DNA of 64,000 nucleotides from Tritrichomonas foetus (lineage: Eukaryota; Parabasalia; Tritrichomonadida; Tritrichomonadidae): assembly GCA_001839685.1 (NCBI GenBank), contig MLAK01000229.1, forward strand, positions 32,609 to 96,608, given 5' to 3'. The position numbers were made by a program, and so were the translations under genes. The notes below the pieces were generated by a model, which made no database searches, was not told the DNA's origin, and saw nothing but the letters and a program-made list of their open reading frames with translations. Shown here one piece after another: positions 10,735 through 20,991 of this stretch; position 1 is the stretch's first letter, and every line of letters starts with the position of its first letter.

Positions 10735-13700
10735 TTAAATATTTCCCGTTCTTCTCGCACTAAAAGCAGTATTTGGTCTAGATTTAACAATTTTTGTATC
10801 AGTACGCCTTGCTGTTTTCATAGAAGATCTTAATGGTGGTGTTCTTGGAGATAATGTTGATTTTGATGTTGCTGTAATTGAAGAAGTGGTTCTTCCTTTT
10901 ATAGATTGTGCCTTCATTACTTTTATATTGCTTTTGGCAGCTTGTGAACTTTTTCTTCCAGTTGATGCACCTGATGATTGTCCTGATTTAGATTTATTAT
11001 TTGCTTGTGCAGCATCATTCGAACTGTTGAATGCAGAAATATTCATCCATTCTCGAGTATATCTCATACAAAGCGTTTCAAGAAGATTTTTAGCCGGTTT
11101 CATTGTTTTTTCTTCAAATAATGAAGGACATTGAGTTACCATCCTTAAGAACATGATCGATGAGCTACTTAATTGTTGATCATTATCATTATCAGTCAGT
11201 TTCCTTTCTTCTTCAATGAAATTACTTAATAAAAGTTCATCAACTAATCTTTTTGCAGCACTTTCATGTTTGTCTCGAACACTAAAAAGGAACATGATCA
11301 TATTGATTGCCTCAGATCTAATTGGATAAGGATAATTTTGGCTTAGAACAGTATCACCATTAAACTGAACACGATTATGAAGCATATCACTTACAACGAA
11401 TCTTAAAATTGGTGAAAGGTTCGTAGATTGTCTATCAAGCATGACTGTTTGAAAGACTTTCATTCTAATTTGCCTTTCTTTAGGATATCTTGAAATAAGT
11501 TGCATCTCAACAATATCTTTATCAATACAATGCATTACAAACATAATATCTCTTAACATTACCTTCGGATAAATTTCTTGGATTGCCATCATCGCAAGTC
11601 TTACTGGAGATGATTCAGGTAAATCAACTAAACAATGAAGCGCCATTTGTTGAATACAATGATGAATTAAATGTGCTGGATGTGGCATAGATTGACATTC
11701 TGGAATTGGAGCTGTTATCATATCTAATACGAAATTAATTAAGTGACGTGGAAAATTAGAACCAGGTTCTCTCCAATAGAAACAAATACATCTAAACAAG
11801 TGAAGTAAAACATCACACATCTCACTAATCAAACCCTGAATATCGGAAAAATCAGTATTTCGAGCAGTTGTTTTAGCCTTTAAATATGTCGTACCTTTTA
11901 AGTCAAATCGTGTAGTTTGTAAAACTTCACGATCAAGATTTTTTGCAGCACGATCAGACTCTTCTAATGCTTGTTTGATTGAATTAATTAAAAACGTAGT
12001 TGCAAGTTCAAGCGGCGGTTTTTCACTTTTCACTTCAATTGGCAAAGAAGATTGCCTAATGAACAAAGTTGCAGAGAGTCGTTTTGCTGTTTCAAGTGTT
12101 TCATAAATAGAAATGGAATCTTTACTAAGGCTATCAAAATCAAAATGTGGGTTTAAGTCGATATCACATGATTTTAGAAGTTTCCGAAGATGTTGAGAAG
12201 AGAAAATTAATTGAATAACAAATTTTGATGAAAAACAAATTGCTTCCATAAGTAAGGAATATATTTCAGGTGATTTTCCTTGTTCTGCAAGACTCCAAAA
12301 GACATCAGATATCACCAATTGAGCAACAGCAGTAGCATTATCACCAAACATAATTTTACGAATGAGTCCAAGACATTCATTTTTCATTTCTTCTTTTCCA
12401 GAACTTCTGATAGTAGCAGCGCAGTGCAAGTAAATTGTAGATTGACAAACAATATTTTGAAGAATTAAGAAAGTTGGTTCATATGATTTTAAACGAACTG
12501 CAGCAAGTGCTTCATTGATGAAATGAGCACCTTCAACTTTAGCGGCTGCATTTAGGAAACAATGAATTGCCATTTGTGGAACTCTAAAATCAACAAACAG
12601 CCGAGCAACATGGGCTAGTTGACCATTTCCCCAAACTTGTAATAAAACATAAATCGCATTTGCTCTTTGTTTCTCAATTGAGTGAACCATGGCATTAGCA
12701 AAAGCAAAAACTTTTTCGCCGAAATTTAAAAACATTGAGAAATAAGCATCATTATGTTCAGTTGTCCTTTTCAAGGCATTCAATATATATGATGACTGTT
12801 GTAAAGCATACGAGACAATATTTTTAACATGATGATGTGTGAAAACAAAGACAGCTGCTGATCCAGAACTGGCCAGACGGAATAATTCAATTGGATGTTC
12901 AAGAAAAGATTCACTGGTATTTCTTAATCTTGGATTTCCTGCATATAAAGCTAATAATGTCATAACTACTTCATCAACATGATTTAATAGTGATCCCTGA
13001 CCATGTTCAACCGCTGCAACAAATCGTTCAAGAAGATGTAAAAAGCTATTAAATGCATCATCTTTAAAAGATACTGTTGGATTAACATCTTTATAGGTTA
13101 TAAGTCTTTCAATCCGATTCAAAACAAAAATAACTAATCGATCCATGAATCTAACATCGAAGAGTGATTTGATAACTCTTTCAGCTGCTCGTGTATCAAG
13201 TGGAAAAGAATATGATTGATCTTCATCTGCCATTTCATCATGAAATATTAAAGCACTTATAATTCCAAGTGCAAATGGGAATGATGCATCAGTCATATGA
13301 TCTAAAGTAGGGGTGAAGAATTCATTTACAAAAACCGCTGAATCAGGTTGACGCATGTATTGATCAAGAATATCACCAACTTGATTCGCTTGATTAAATG
13401 GAATTGTCCTTAACAACTGTTCAACAGTAGGACGCTTCTCTGGGTCAATTTGGAGGCAACTTGTAATAATTTCCAAGAAAAGCCTTGATTCATCATATTT
13501 AATCTTAGTATTTTTATATGGAAGTAGATGATAATGATCAAGTTCAAGAATAGATGGAACACTTTGACGATCGGTAGTTATAAAACATTTTCCATCTCCA
13601 CTTACCCAAGAAGCACGATCTCCCTGAATAATAACTTCACATCCATTAAGCCAATCATAGAAAAAGTTGCATTTTGGATATAAAGGAGGATCATCAAGTG

Positions 13701-16700
13701 GAGAGGAACCATATATGACAACCCTTCGCATTTTTAGACGTTGTTCATCATCAATATGCTTCATGAGTTCAGCCCCATATGATTTTGGTAAGAATCCAGT
13801 AATTAAATAAAGGAGTAAAATACCAAATTGCCAAACATCAAAAGCAGTAGTCCATTTTCTTGGCGGTTCATGATAATATTCAGGTGGTAAAAATGGATTC
13901 GTATACGTAGAAAAATGATCAGGCAAAGGTAAATAATTTGGTCGACCAGTTCCAGCAGCTTGTTGACAATCAAAAACATTACCAATAGAAACAGTCCCAT
14001 TCGTTGCATTTAATAATATATTATCAGGAATTAATGTACGCAAAATGATTCCGTTTTTATGAAGTTGATAAAGCACAGATAATATCCTTGATAAAATTGA
14101 TCGTGCTGCAAGAATCAAACGTGAATTTGCACCAAGATATGAATGAATAATAATATAATGTGATAAAGGCAATGATCGTGAATCTTCTGAAGTGACAATT
14201 CTGGATTCTTCATCAAGGTCATTAACTGCATATATTTCTGAAGTTATGCGTTTAGACGAAATTGAAACTCTTTTTACCAAGTCAAAATGAAGTTGAACAG
14301 TCGATGTTAAGAAAATCTTCGTTGGAATATGAAGAACTCGAAGATCAATAGCAATATTTCGATCTCGGCTATATAAAGTTTTTGTTGACCATGAATGGTA
14401 TATCGATTTATGCATTCGTTGATCTAATAATGGATTTCGGTTAGGTTGTTCTGAGAAAAGCATATTTTTGGTGTCATTATTATTCACATGCTGATGAATA
14501 TCTATTGGCGGAACAGGAACCATTCTATCATATTGATTACGAGTAAATGCTTCATCAATATTATGCTGAACTCTACCCATTAATTCATGCTTTACAAGAT
14601 CTTCAAGTGCAATTAAGGCAGATAATCTTCGATTGAGTTCGGTTTTTTCATATAACGATACCCACCTTCTTGGTGTTGTAACATCTTTATTATCAGAGGC
14701 TTTATCAGATGCAGAGGAAATTGTGAATAAAGATAGTGTTTCTTTCAAGCAAATTAAAGGATTAATTCGATCAATAATTCTGGAAATTTCCCTATCCGCA
14801 AACATAAAGTTTGTAATCGCATTATAAGGCCCAGTTGTCAAAACAGGTATTTTAATGTTAAAAACACCTTCAGCACCAAGTGTCCTCTTTATATTTTGAG
14901 GAACAAGTCTTGTTAAAAAGTTGGAAAATTCTGATATTTGTGTGGGTAAAATTCCACTCCTTTTCAAATAATGAAATACTTCATATGACGAAAAATGACC
15001 TTGAGGTGTTTCTGGAATAAATGGAAAGAAAGACCTAAGTGAATATCCATTAACTAGCTTAGTTAATGAAAAAGCAGGTGGGTTCGGTAAGAAGATATTT
15101 CGAAGTTGTCCTTGATTGGCAGCAACATCAAACTTTGCCATAAAAGCAAAAGTATCAAGAAAATCAGCTCTTTTCTTTAACATTTTTGATTCTTCTGATT
15201 TAAATTCAGAAACAATTGCAACTTGAATATCAATTGAATCTTTAACTTTGAATTTATCAAATTCATCGCATTTTACTGGTTGAGCATTATTAAACATCCA
15301 TATTGTATGAACTGATGAATTAGAAAATGTAGCAGCTAATATTGCTAATTTTGGTGTCATTGACCAAGCATCAAGATGAATAGGAACTGAAGAAAAACGA
15401 TGATTCAGCATAGTCAGAAACGTTGGACGACTTTTAGTATAGGTTGGTTTCCCAAGTAAAGCATCAGCAAATGTCATTTCTAATCTAGTCATTTTATTTT
15501 CAGGAAGTCTAAGACAATGCTCTGATTTCCCTCCTAAATACACTCTTACAGTACAATCTTCAAAAGATACATAAATTAAATCAGGTTCGATTGTAGAACA
15601 AATATCAATTGGATTACAATCTACTTTAAAACTTCCTTGTAATTGAATCATATCAATTGACGTTCCCATTTCATAAACATAAATAACTTTATCATCAGAC
15701 CAAACGAAGAGTTTATTCGCTGATTTTCTTATAAGTGGTGTTTCTTTCATATTTGGATGTCTTAAATGTCGTGATCTTCCAAAATCAAGAGAAAATAAAA
15801 CGACATCTGACAACCCATTAAATGTTCCTGCAAATCCAACAGGTTCTTTCATAGAAAGTGGAATCAATCGAATATTACTTCTCATACAACGATGAACTTG
15901 AACCATATTTTCAATATTTACTTGAATTGTCACTTGTAATGTTAAAGGATCTAAACACAAAATATTACTTCTTTGAGGAATTAAATTAACCCATAGAAAA
16001 CCAATACTATCGAATGTTAAAAAATGCTTTGTTGATGGAATCATTACTTCTGGATGTAACTTTTTTTTAAGAACAGTTGTACTTCCATTTAATAAACGAA
16101 TGCACCAATTATGATCTAAGCCATAAATAAAACCACTTCTCGGAAACACAGCTACATCAAAAAGCGGCGAATCGATATCAAATTCATCTTTTTTTAAAAT
16201 TTGATCATCCATAAAAGACATTGTTTTTAAATAAAAAACCGCAGTAGTTGTCAGTAATACATAAATTCCTGTTTCTCTTATAAATGTAATTGATTTCGGT
16301 GTACTTTCAAGCATATAAGTTGGAGTTCTAGGCTTTGCTGAAATAAATGATTTTGTTACCATTCTTGTTCGGAATTTTTCATTCTTTTCAATTAATTCGT
16401 CTCTTAAATCCAATTCGGAGTTAATTTTTCGCATTAAACTCGGCATTACTTCACTCCTAACCCAAGACAGGTTATTTTTTTGAGCATACATGAGCTCGTC
16501 TTGCTGACTTTGTGATAATCGCCTTGCGTCCTTCGAATGCCAAGGTGGTGGCAACTCCATGAAAATTTTCCTTTTCCGTCGGGGCCCACGGGATCCGCTA
16601 TATGTCATCGATCGAGAGGGGGCGGTCATCGGCTCAGGGATGTCAGCACTCCTCGAAACGGCGCCTCCAGATTTTCCCTTTCTTCCAGATTTCCTTCCGC

Positions 16701-17151
16701 CTGATTTGCTGGCACGCGCGCTTGCTCCGCCGCCTCCTCTTCTTCGGCCCCTGCCCCTTCGACGTTTTGGCGGTGGATCCGGGGTGATGCATTTTGACGG
16801 ATAAAAAGCGATAATCGGCTCGAATTGCTGAAGTCTTTGTATTTCGCGTCTGAAACCGAGTCGTCTCCTGAAATCTGAAATAAGGCGCGTGATTTTAATC
16901 AATGCAATTATTTCCCGCAAATTGTGAAGACGTTGCCTAATTTTGTGTTCACGCCATACTTTTTGAATTTTACGGGCTGCAAAATGTTGCTGATCTAAAT
17001 GCGCGCAATTATAGCGATAAATATATCCTCGAAATACTGATTGAATTTTTCTGGCGGCGTAAAGCTCCAAACGATCACGTTTTTGTTCAGGCGATTCGTA
17101 GCATTCTTCTTCCTCCTCTGTGACTTTTTCTGGAATTCGCCTTCTCTTCAT
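10735..17151 (-). CDS. Giant IQ-motif / beta-propeller / pseudokinase / helical-repeat protein
   Basis: A 2138-residue protein starting at the ATG at 17151 (MKRRRIPEKV); the upstream extension has no ATG. Two IQ motifs come first (ARKIQSVFRGYIYR and ARKIQKVWREHK, ~33-70), as in calmodulin-binding proteins. A Gly/Arg/Lys-rich basic patch follows at ~125-165. Residues ~250-560 read as propeller-like beta blades. At ~960-1250 there is a protein-kinase fold with activation-segment, helix F and C-lobe features (PFLPPEYYHEPP, AFDVWQFGILLLYLITG, DPEKRPTVEQLL). The catalytic loop is HKNGIILRTLIPDNILL and the DFG position reads IGNVFD, so the catalytic and metal-binding aspartates are missing: a pseudokinase. 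The next ~750 residues look alpha-helical, and a basic Ser/Thr tail ends the protein. A cytoskeletal scaffold role is inference only. Confidence 0.85.
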   Translation of the reverse strand: MKRRRIPEKVTEEEEECYESPEQKRDRLELYAARKIQSVFRGYIYRYNCAHLDQQHFAARKIQKVWREHKIRQRLHNLREIIALIKITRLISDFRRRLGFRREIQRLQQFEPIIAFYPSKCITPDPPPKRRRGRGRRRGGGGASARASKSGGRKSGRKGKSGGAVSRSADIPEPMTAPSRSMTYSGSRGPRRKRKIFMELPPPWHSKDARRLSQSQQDELMYAQKNNLSWVRSEVMPSLMRKINSELDLRDELIEKNEKFRTRMVTKSFISAKPRTPTYMLESTPKSITFIRETGIYVLLTTTAVFYLKTMSFMDDQILKKDEFDIDSPLFDVAVFPRSGFIYGLDHNWCIRLLNGSTTVLKKKLHPEVMIPSTKHFLTFDSIGFLWVNLIPQRSNILCLDPLTLQVTIQVNIENMVQVHRCMRSNIRLIPLSMKEPVGFAGTFNGLSDVVLFSLDFGRSRHLRHPNMKETPLIRKSANKLFVWSDDKVIYVYEMGTSIDMIQLQGSFKVDCNPIDICSTIEPDLIYVSFEDCTVRVYLGGKSEHCLRLPENKMTRLEMTFADALLGKPTYTKSRPTFLTMLNHRFSSVPIHLDAWSMTPKLAILAATFSNSSVHTIWMFNNAQPVKCDEFDKFKVKDSIDIQVAIVSEFKSEESKMLKKRADFLDTFAFMAKFDVAANQGQLRNIFLPNPPAFSLTKLVNGYSLRSFFPFIPETPQGHFSSYEVFHYLKRSGILPTQISEFSNFLTRLVPQNIKRTLGAEGVFNIKIPVLTTGPYNAITNFMFADREISRIIDRINPLICLKETLSLFTISSASDKASDNKDVTTPRRWVSLYEKTELNRRLSALIALEDLVKHELMGRVQHNIDEAFTRNQYDRMVPVPPIDIHQHVNNNDTKNMLFSEQPNRNPLLDQRMHKSIYHSWSTKTLYSRDRNIAIDLRVLHIPTKIFLTSTVQLHFDLVKRVSISSKRITSEIYAVNDLDEESRIVTSEDSRSLPLSHYIIIHSYLGANSRLILAARSILSRILSVLYQLHKNGIILRTLIPDNILLNATNGTVSIGNVFDCQQAAGTGRPNYLPLPDHFSTYTNPFLPPEYYHEPPRKWTTAFDVWQFGILLLYLITGFLPKSYGAELMKHIDDEQRLKMRRVVIYGSSPLDDPPLYPKCNFFYDWLNGCEVIIQGDRASWVSGDGKCFITTDRQSVPSILELDHYHLLPYKNTKIKYDESRLFLEIITSCLQIDPEKRPTVEQLLRTIPFNQANQVGDILDQYMRQPDSAVFVNEFFTPTLDHMTDASFPFALGIISALIFHDEMADEDQSYSFPLDTRAAERVIKSLFDVRFMDRLVIFVLNRIERLITYKDVNPTVSFKDDAFNSFLHLLERFVAAVEHGQGSLLNHVDEVVMTLLALYAGNPRLRNTSESFLEHPIELFRLASSGSAAVFVFTHHHVKNIVSYALQQSSYILNALKRTTEHNDAYFSMFLNFGEKVFAFANAMVHSIEKQRANAIYVLLQVWGNGQLAHVARLFVDFRVPQMAIHCFLNAAAKVEGAHFINEALAAVRLKSYEPTFLILQNIVCQSTIYLHCAATIRSSGKEEMKNECLGLIRKIMFGDNATAVAQLVISDVFWSLAEQGKSPEIYSLLMEAICFSSKFVIQLIFSSQHLRKLLKSCDIDLNPHFDFDSLSKDSISIYETLETAKRLSATLFIRQSSLPIEVKSEKPPLELATTFLINSIKQALEESDRAAKNLDREVLQTTRFDLKGTTYLKAKTTARNTDFSDIQGLISEMCDVLLHLFRCICFYWREPGSNFPRHLINFVLDMITAPIPECQSMPHPAHLIHHCIQQMALHCLVDLPESSPVRLAMMAIQEIYPKVMLRDIMFVMHCIDKDIVEMQLISRYPKERQIRMKVFQTVMLDRQSTNLSPILRFVVSDMLHNRVQFNGDTVLSQNYPYPIRSEAINMIMFLFSVRDKHESAAKRLVDELLLSNFIEEERKLTDNDNDQQLSSSSIMFLRMVTQCPSLFEEKTMKPAKNLLETLCMRYTREWMNISAFNSSNDAAQANNKSKSGQSSGASTGRKSSQAAKSNIKVMKAQSIKGRTTSSITATSKSTLSPRTPPLRSSMKTARRTDTKIVKSRPNTAFSARRTGNI

Positions 17152-17641
17152 TTTGAAGACGTTTAAAACGAATTTTATTTTTTTCAACTTTTTTAATGAA
17201 TAACTGGTCAATAAAAAATTATTTTCAATGTTGTAAACTTTTTTGAAGAAAACAATTTCTGTGTGTAAAATGAATTCTGTTGTTCATTTTGTGAACAATA
17301 GTTTTCATGATGATATGAAAATTGATATATCATATATTCTATTCCACATTAGTAAAAAGATGTATACATCTGCATTTCGACCAAAAGTATCAAATTCCAT
17401 TTAAGTTTGGTCAATTTTAAAGGTGAATTTGTATTAATAGGTGAATTTTTGGTCGTCACTTCATAACCTGCAATCTTTTTACTTATTTATAATTTATGAG
17501 TCAATTTTTTGAAAAGCTATTTGTAAGTATGTATTCTAGCAGTATCACAATTGCTACATTCAATGGAATAAAAAAGAAAGAATAACAACGAAAAATAAAA
17601 ATCTATCAAAATTATTTAATAACATAAAAAAATTGACTAAA
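17152..17641. other. Intergenic, no gene seen
   Basis: A 490-bp AT-rich spacer between the starts region of the giant gene and the 3' end of the C2-like gene, both on the minus strand. No RNA gene, repeat or small ORF is convincing. Confidence 0.55.
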
Positions 17642-19843
17642 TCAGAATATACTATCTGAATCATCATCATCATCGTCACTTAAAACCGAGCTCCCTTTGA
17701 ATTGATCTAAGTCATCTTGATCTAAAGGTTCAATCGCGCAATTGTCAACTTTAGAAATTGAATTATGTGAAGATGAACTTTTATTTGATTTGAAATCAAG
17801 AGGCACATTATTATTTGATGTCAATGTATTTTGTGGTTTATTTTCTGTTGATGTCAGTGTTCCTGTTGTTGAGCTATATCTGAGTTTTGGTGGTGGGGAA
17901 TCAGACATGTTAAATTTAAAGTCTAAATCATCAGTAATATTGCTTATCATTATTGGCTCAGTAATACCAGGAATAACTTTTTTCTCTTCTTCTTTATTTT
18001 CATTACTTTTATCAGAATACTTGTTGTTTAGTTTTTCTAAAACTGACAAATCTAATGGGCTTTTCTTTTTATCAGAATCACTTTTCTGGTTATTATTGCC
18101 TTTGCTATTATTATCGTCATCGTCATCATCATCGATATTGCTTGCGATTCCCAGAAGAGGATCATCAATAAACCCACCATGTTGAGAAATATCAGAAAAT
18201 GTAGCACTCTTGAATGATTCTTCCTCACTTTCATTGCTTTTGTTTGCTTTTGGAATCAGAAGTCTTGCTGAACCAATAATACTGCTTCCACTAAATGAAT
18301 CATCTTTCTTCAAAGAGCTTGACGAGCTTTTACTTTTCTGAGGAGCTTCATGAATCTCTTCTTCTTCATTTTGAATTTCATTTTGAACAGGATTTGATTT
18401 TTGTGATTTTCCTGAACTTTTAGATTTTTGTGATGAATTAGAGTTGGCGAATTTATTTGATCCTGTTAAGATTAATTCACTATTATCTGATTCTTCTTCA
18501 TTAATTGGCTTGAAATCATCAGATTCATCAGATTCTGATAAAATATGTAAATTTTGTGATGCATTTTGTGACTTCTTTTCGTGTAAAACAGAAATTTGTT
18601 TCATTAATGACTCATCTAATTCAATATCTTCTTCTTCTTCTTCAATTTTAATTTTGTCCATAATTGATTCATGTGTTGAAGAAATATCAATATCACCACT
18701 TTCTATTTTATCAATTTTGCTAATTTTTTCAATTTTTTGCGTAATTTCAGAAGAAGAATATACAACAACATTCGAAATCGAAAATTTCTTTTTAGATTTT
18801 CTGACTGATGATGAGTATATTTGAGTTGGTTGTTCAATATGCATTGATGGTTTTGTACCTGTACTGCATAATGATTTAATATCATTTTTTGCAGATTGAA
18901 ATTGTTCTTCTGCATTTTGACAATCTTCAACAATTTCATTAATTTCATCATTAATTATAGACTTTGTGGTTTGAGCTCCATTCTCACACATTAATGCACG
19001 CTCATCAAGATCACAATCAACAAGTGTTGAATAATAAGCACATTTTGATGGTTCTCTCCAGCCTTTTTTAAGTGCCTTTTCTTTCCAATTCCCGCTAGAT
19101 CCAGGCTTTATCCATCCGTGCTTCAAAGCTAAGACTGTCCAATCTTCGTCATCATATTCATCCTCACTATATGAATAATCAGAATAATAATCCGATGAAT
19201 ATCGTCGTGCTTTTTTGGGTGGAACTTTCTTTTTCTTTGGTTGAGGTTTTGGAGGTTGTAACATATTAAACTGTGGGGAATTTGGATCTAATATACTCTG
19301 ATGTTCCCTTTCACCAAGAGCAACTGTGACAAAAATTGATCCAACAACATGCAGAGATGCAACATCTTTCAAATCCACAGGATTATTCTGATATAAGTAA
19401 GTAAGTGGTTTATTGTTGATTTTATGTGTCTGAATAACTTTGAGAGGAAGAAAAGCAACTCCAACTAATTGTGATTTTTTGGGATATCGAATATAAACTT
19501 CTACAACTGGAGTAAAATCGCCAAGTGAAAAATGTGGAACATTGGTGAAATCTAGCGAGTATCCACAATTGAAAACAGCTTCGGAATCGTTGCACCATGC
19601 ATTGGGTGTAATTATTGGCTGTAGCGTTGGATGAGTTCGAATAACAAGATATAACGATTGAAGTGAGCAATTGTGTAAATTTGTGGCTCTTGTTGCGCAA
19701 ATATAAAAATACGAAAATGGAGGAAATTGATTACTGGCAATTGGCATGATTGGAACATGAAGAGGTTGTCCTATTGGTTTCGGTGGAGCCCTTTTTGCTT
19801 CTTTTATAGTCGAATCAGAAGAAAAAAGAGAGCTGCTTGACAT
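17642..19843 (-). CDS. C2-like domain protein with long acidic disordered tail
   Basis: A 733-residue protein starting at the ATG at 19843. Residues ~40-180 have the alternating beta-strand pattern of a C2 domain (LYLVIRTHP, VVEVYIRYPKKSQLVGVAFLPL, GSIFVTVALGE), the kind of module that binds membranes or axonemal partners. A Lys/Pro hinge follows, then an acidic Tyr-rich patch and a doubled short motif (ALKHGWIKPGSSGNW, then ALKKGWREPS). The remaining ~450 residues are Ser/Asp/Glu/Lys-rich, contain poly-Asp and poly-Glu runs and are almost certainly disordered. Calcium-binding aspartates are not obvious in the C2-like part. It is divergent from the SAS-6-like gene, with 370 bp between starts. 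C2 is a fold-level guess; function unknown. Confidence 0.72.
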   Translation of the reverse strand: MSSSSLFSSDSTIKEAKRAPPKPIGQPLHVPIMPIASNQFPPFSYFYICATRATNLHNCSLQSLYLVIRTHPTLQPIITPNAWCNDSEAVFNCGYSLDFTNVPHFSLGDFTPVVEVYIRYPKKSQLVGVAFLPLKVIQTHKINNKPLTYLYQNNPVDLKDVASLHVVGSIFVTVALGEREHQSILDPNSPQFNMLQPPKPQPKKKKVPPKKARRYSSDYYSDYSYSEDEYDDEDWTVLALKHGWIKPGSSGNWKEKALKKGWREPSKCAYYSTLVDCDLDERALMCENGAQTTKSIINDEINEIVEDCQNAEEQFQSAKNDIKSLCSTGTKPSMHIEQPTQIYSSSVRKSKKKFSISNVVVYSSSEITQKIEKISKIDKIESGDIDISSTHESIMDKIKIEEEEEDIELDESLMKQISVLHEKKSQNASQNLHILSESDESDDFKPINEEESDNSELILTGSNKFANSNSSQKSKSSGKSQKSNPVQNEIQNEEEEIHEAPQKSKSSSSSLKKDDSFSGSSIIGSARLLIPKANKSNESEEESFKSATFSDISQHGGFIDDPLLGIASNIDDDDDDDNNSKGNNNQKSDSDKKKSPLDLSVLEKLNNKYSDKSNENKEEEKKVIPGITEPIMISNITDDLDFKFNMSDSPPPKLRYSSTTGTLTSTENKPQNTLTSNNNVPLDFKSNKSSSSHNSISKVDNCAIEPLDQDDLDQFKGSSVLSDDDDDDSDSIF

Positions 19844-20014
19844 TGTAGCCGTTTATTATTTTCAAAAATTCTCAAAAATATGATTATCTCATTTAATAGT
19901 AGCTATAGTGAGTTTTATTCAGAATAATATATTTTTATTCATATGGAAAGACTATGATACGGTATGTTAACTAAATTTAGAAGTTTTCAAATTAAATGTC
20001 AAATGCTTGAAACA

Positions 20015-20043
20015 AAAAATGCAATCATCATGATTGCATTTTT
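20015..20043. repeat. Perfect 14-bp-arm palindrome in a divergent promoter region
   Basis: The arms AAAAATGCAATCAT and ATGATTGCATTTTT are exact reverse complements separated by one C. The element lies between the divergent starts at 19843 and 20214. It could be a dimeric factor-binding site or form a hairpin; no factor is known to me. Confidence 0.85.
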
Positions 20044-20194
20044 ACCTCTATAATTCACCTTAACCATAAAAATCGATTGAATATTTCTGCGCTTTATTTT
20101 GGCTTATTGAAAATATAATGTAAACGTACAAATAAAATAACTATTGACCGTTTATCTTTCTTTGGAATTCTAGCCACACTTCCTGTCAATTTTA

Positions 20195-20207
20195 TTTCTT
20201 CTCATTA
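20195..20207 (+). promoter_or_regulatory. Initiator-like element of the SAS-6-like gene
   Basis: TTTCTTCTCATTA matches 11 of 13 positions of the Trichomonas initiator consensus TCAYTWYTCATTA. It ends seven bases before the ATG at 20214, the spacing expected for the very short trichomonad 5' leaders. It also supports the choice of start codon. Confidence 0.7.
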
Positions 20208-20213
20208 ACAAAA

Positions 20214-20888
20214 ATGGATAACAATTCCGATATCAACGAAGACTTCGTTCCAATCTACGTTACCCATCTTCAACTCAAACTCAAAAAAGAAGACGGCGAA
20301 GATAGCGAAAAAGTCGCCAAAGACACAGTTTTCAAGATTTTCGTCCATCAAGATAACGACGTTTTAAACGCAGTCCGTTTCCAGATCTCCGACGACAAGC
20401 GCCTCAACTTCCTTTATGAAGCTGACTACGATGCCGAAGCTTTCGAAGCCATTAAAGAGAAACAAGGCCTCGAAATCGAATTCGATGATTTCCCCAACGT
20501 CATCCGCCAACTCATCAGCACAATCATCAGGCAAGGAACAGATGAATTAAATGAAGGAGATTATAAAGCCTCATTCAAAGATCACGTCGAATCAGAAGAA
20601 CCAGAGGAGGAAGAAGAAGACCACCAGGAAGAAGAAGGTGAAACTAAAACACGTTACTTCCTCATCTCACAGCGTCTCGAGTTCTGCAGCGTCGAGATTT
20701 TCAGACTCAGATTCCACGAATGCGACAACGAAAAGGTCGAAAAGATTTCGCAATATAGATATGACGAAATCTCTCAGAAGCTTAAGGCCGTTGAAACCGA
20801 ATATAAAGATATTTACAAGAGATTACAACGCCAAGCTCCAAAGATCCTCCAAGATTACAAACCATCACAGCTCGACCAAACACAGTAG
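20214..20888 (+). CDS. Short SAS-6-like (XRCC4-superfamily head) protein
   Basis: A 224-residue protein. After a beta-rich start (FVPIYVTHLQLKLKK) it has VRFQISDDKRLNFLYEADYD and then AIKEKQGLEIEFDDFP. These match the head domain of SAS-6, including the FLY strand and the QxLxVDFxxFP (PISA) motif. A second part (RYFLISQRLEFCSVEIFRL) matches the last strands of that head, and a short helix follows (YDEISQKLKAVETEYKDIYKRL). SAS-6 heads dimerise to set the nine-fold cartwheel of basal bodies. Two oddities: an acidic insert at ~125-142, and almost none of the long coiled coil needed for the cartwheel spoke. Alternatives are another XRCC4-superfamily member such as CCDC61. Codon use is GC-enriched and the initiator is strong, so expression is probably good. 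Confidence 0.72.
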   Translation: MDNNSDINEDFVPIYVTHLQLKLKKEDGEDSEKVAKDTVFKIFVHQDNDVLNAVRFQISDDKRLNFLYEADYDAEAFEAIKEKQGLEIEFDDFPNVIRQLISTIIRQGTDELNEGDYKASFKDHVESEEPEEEEEDHQEEEGETKTRYFLISQRLEFCSVEIFRLRFHECDNEKVEKISQYRYDEISQKLKAVETEYKDIYKRLQRQAPKILQDYKPSQLDQTQ

Positions 20889-20991
20889 AGAACGAGCTTT
20901 TTTTCCTCTAAAAGTCAGATTAATCGTTATATGTTTTCTTTCCTTTCTTTTTTCTATAGAAATATCGATTTCAACCAGAATCATTGGTTCT

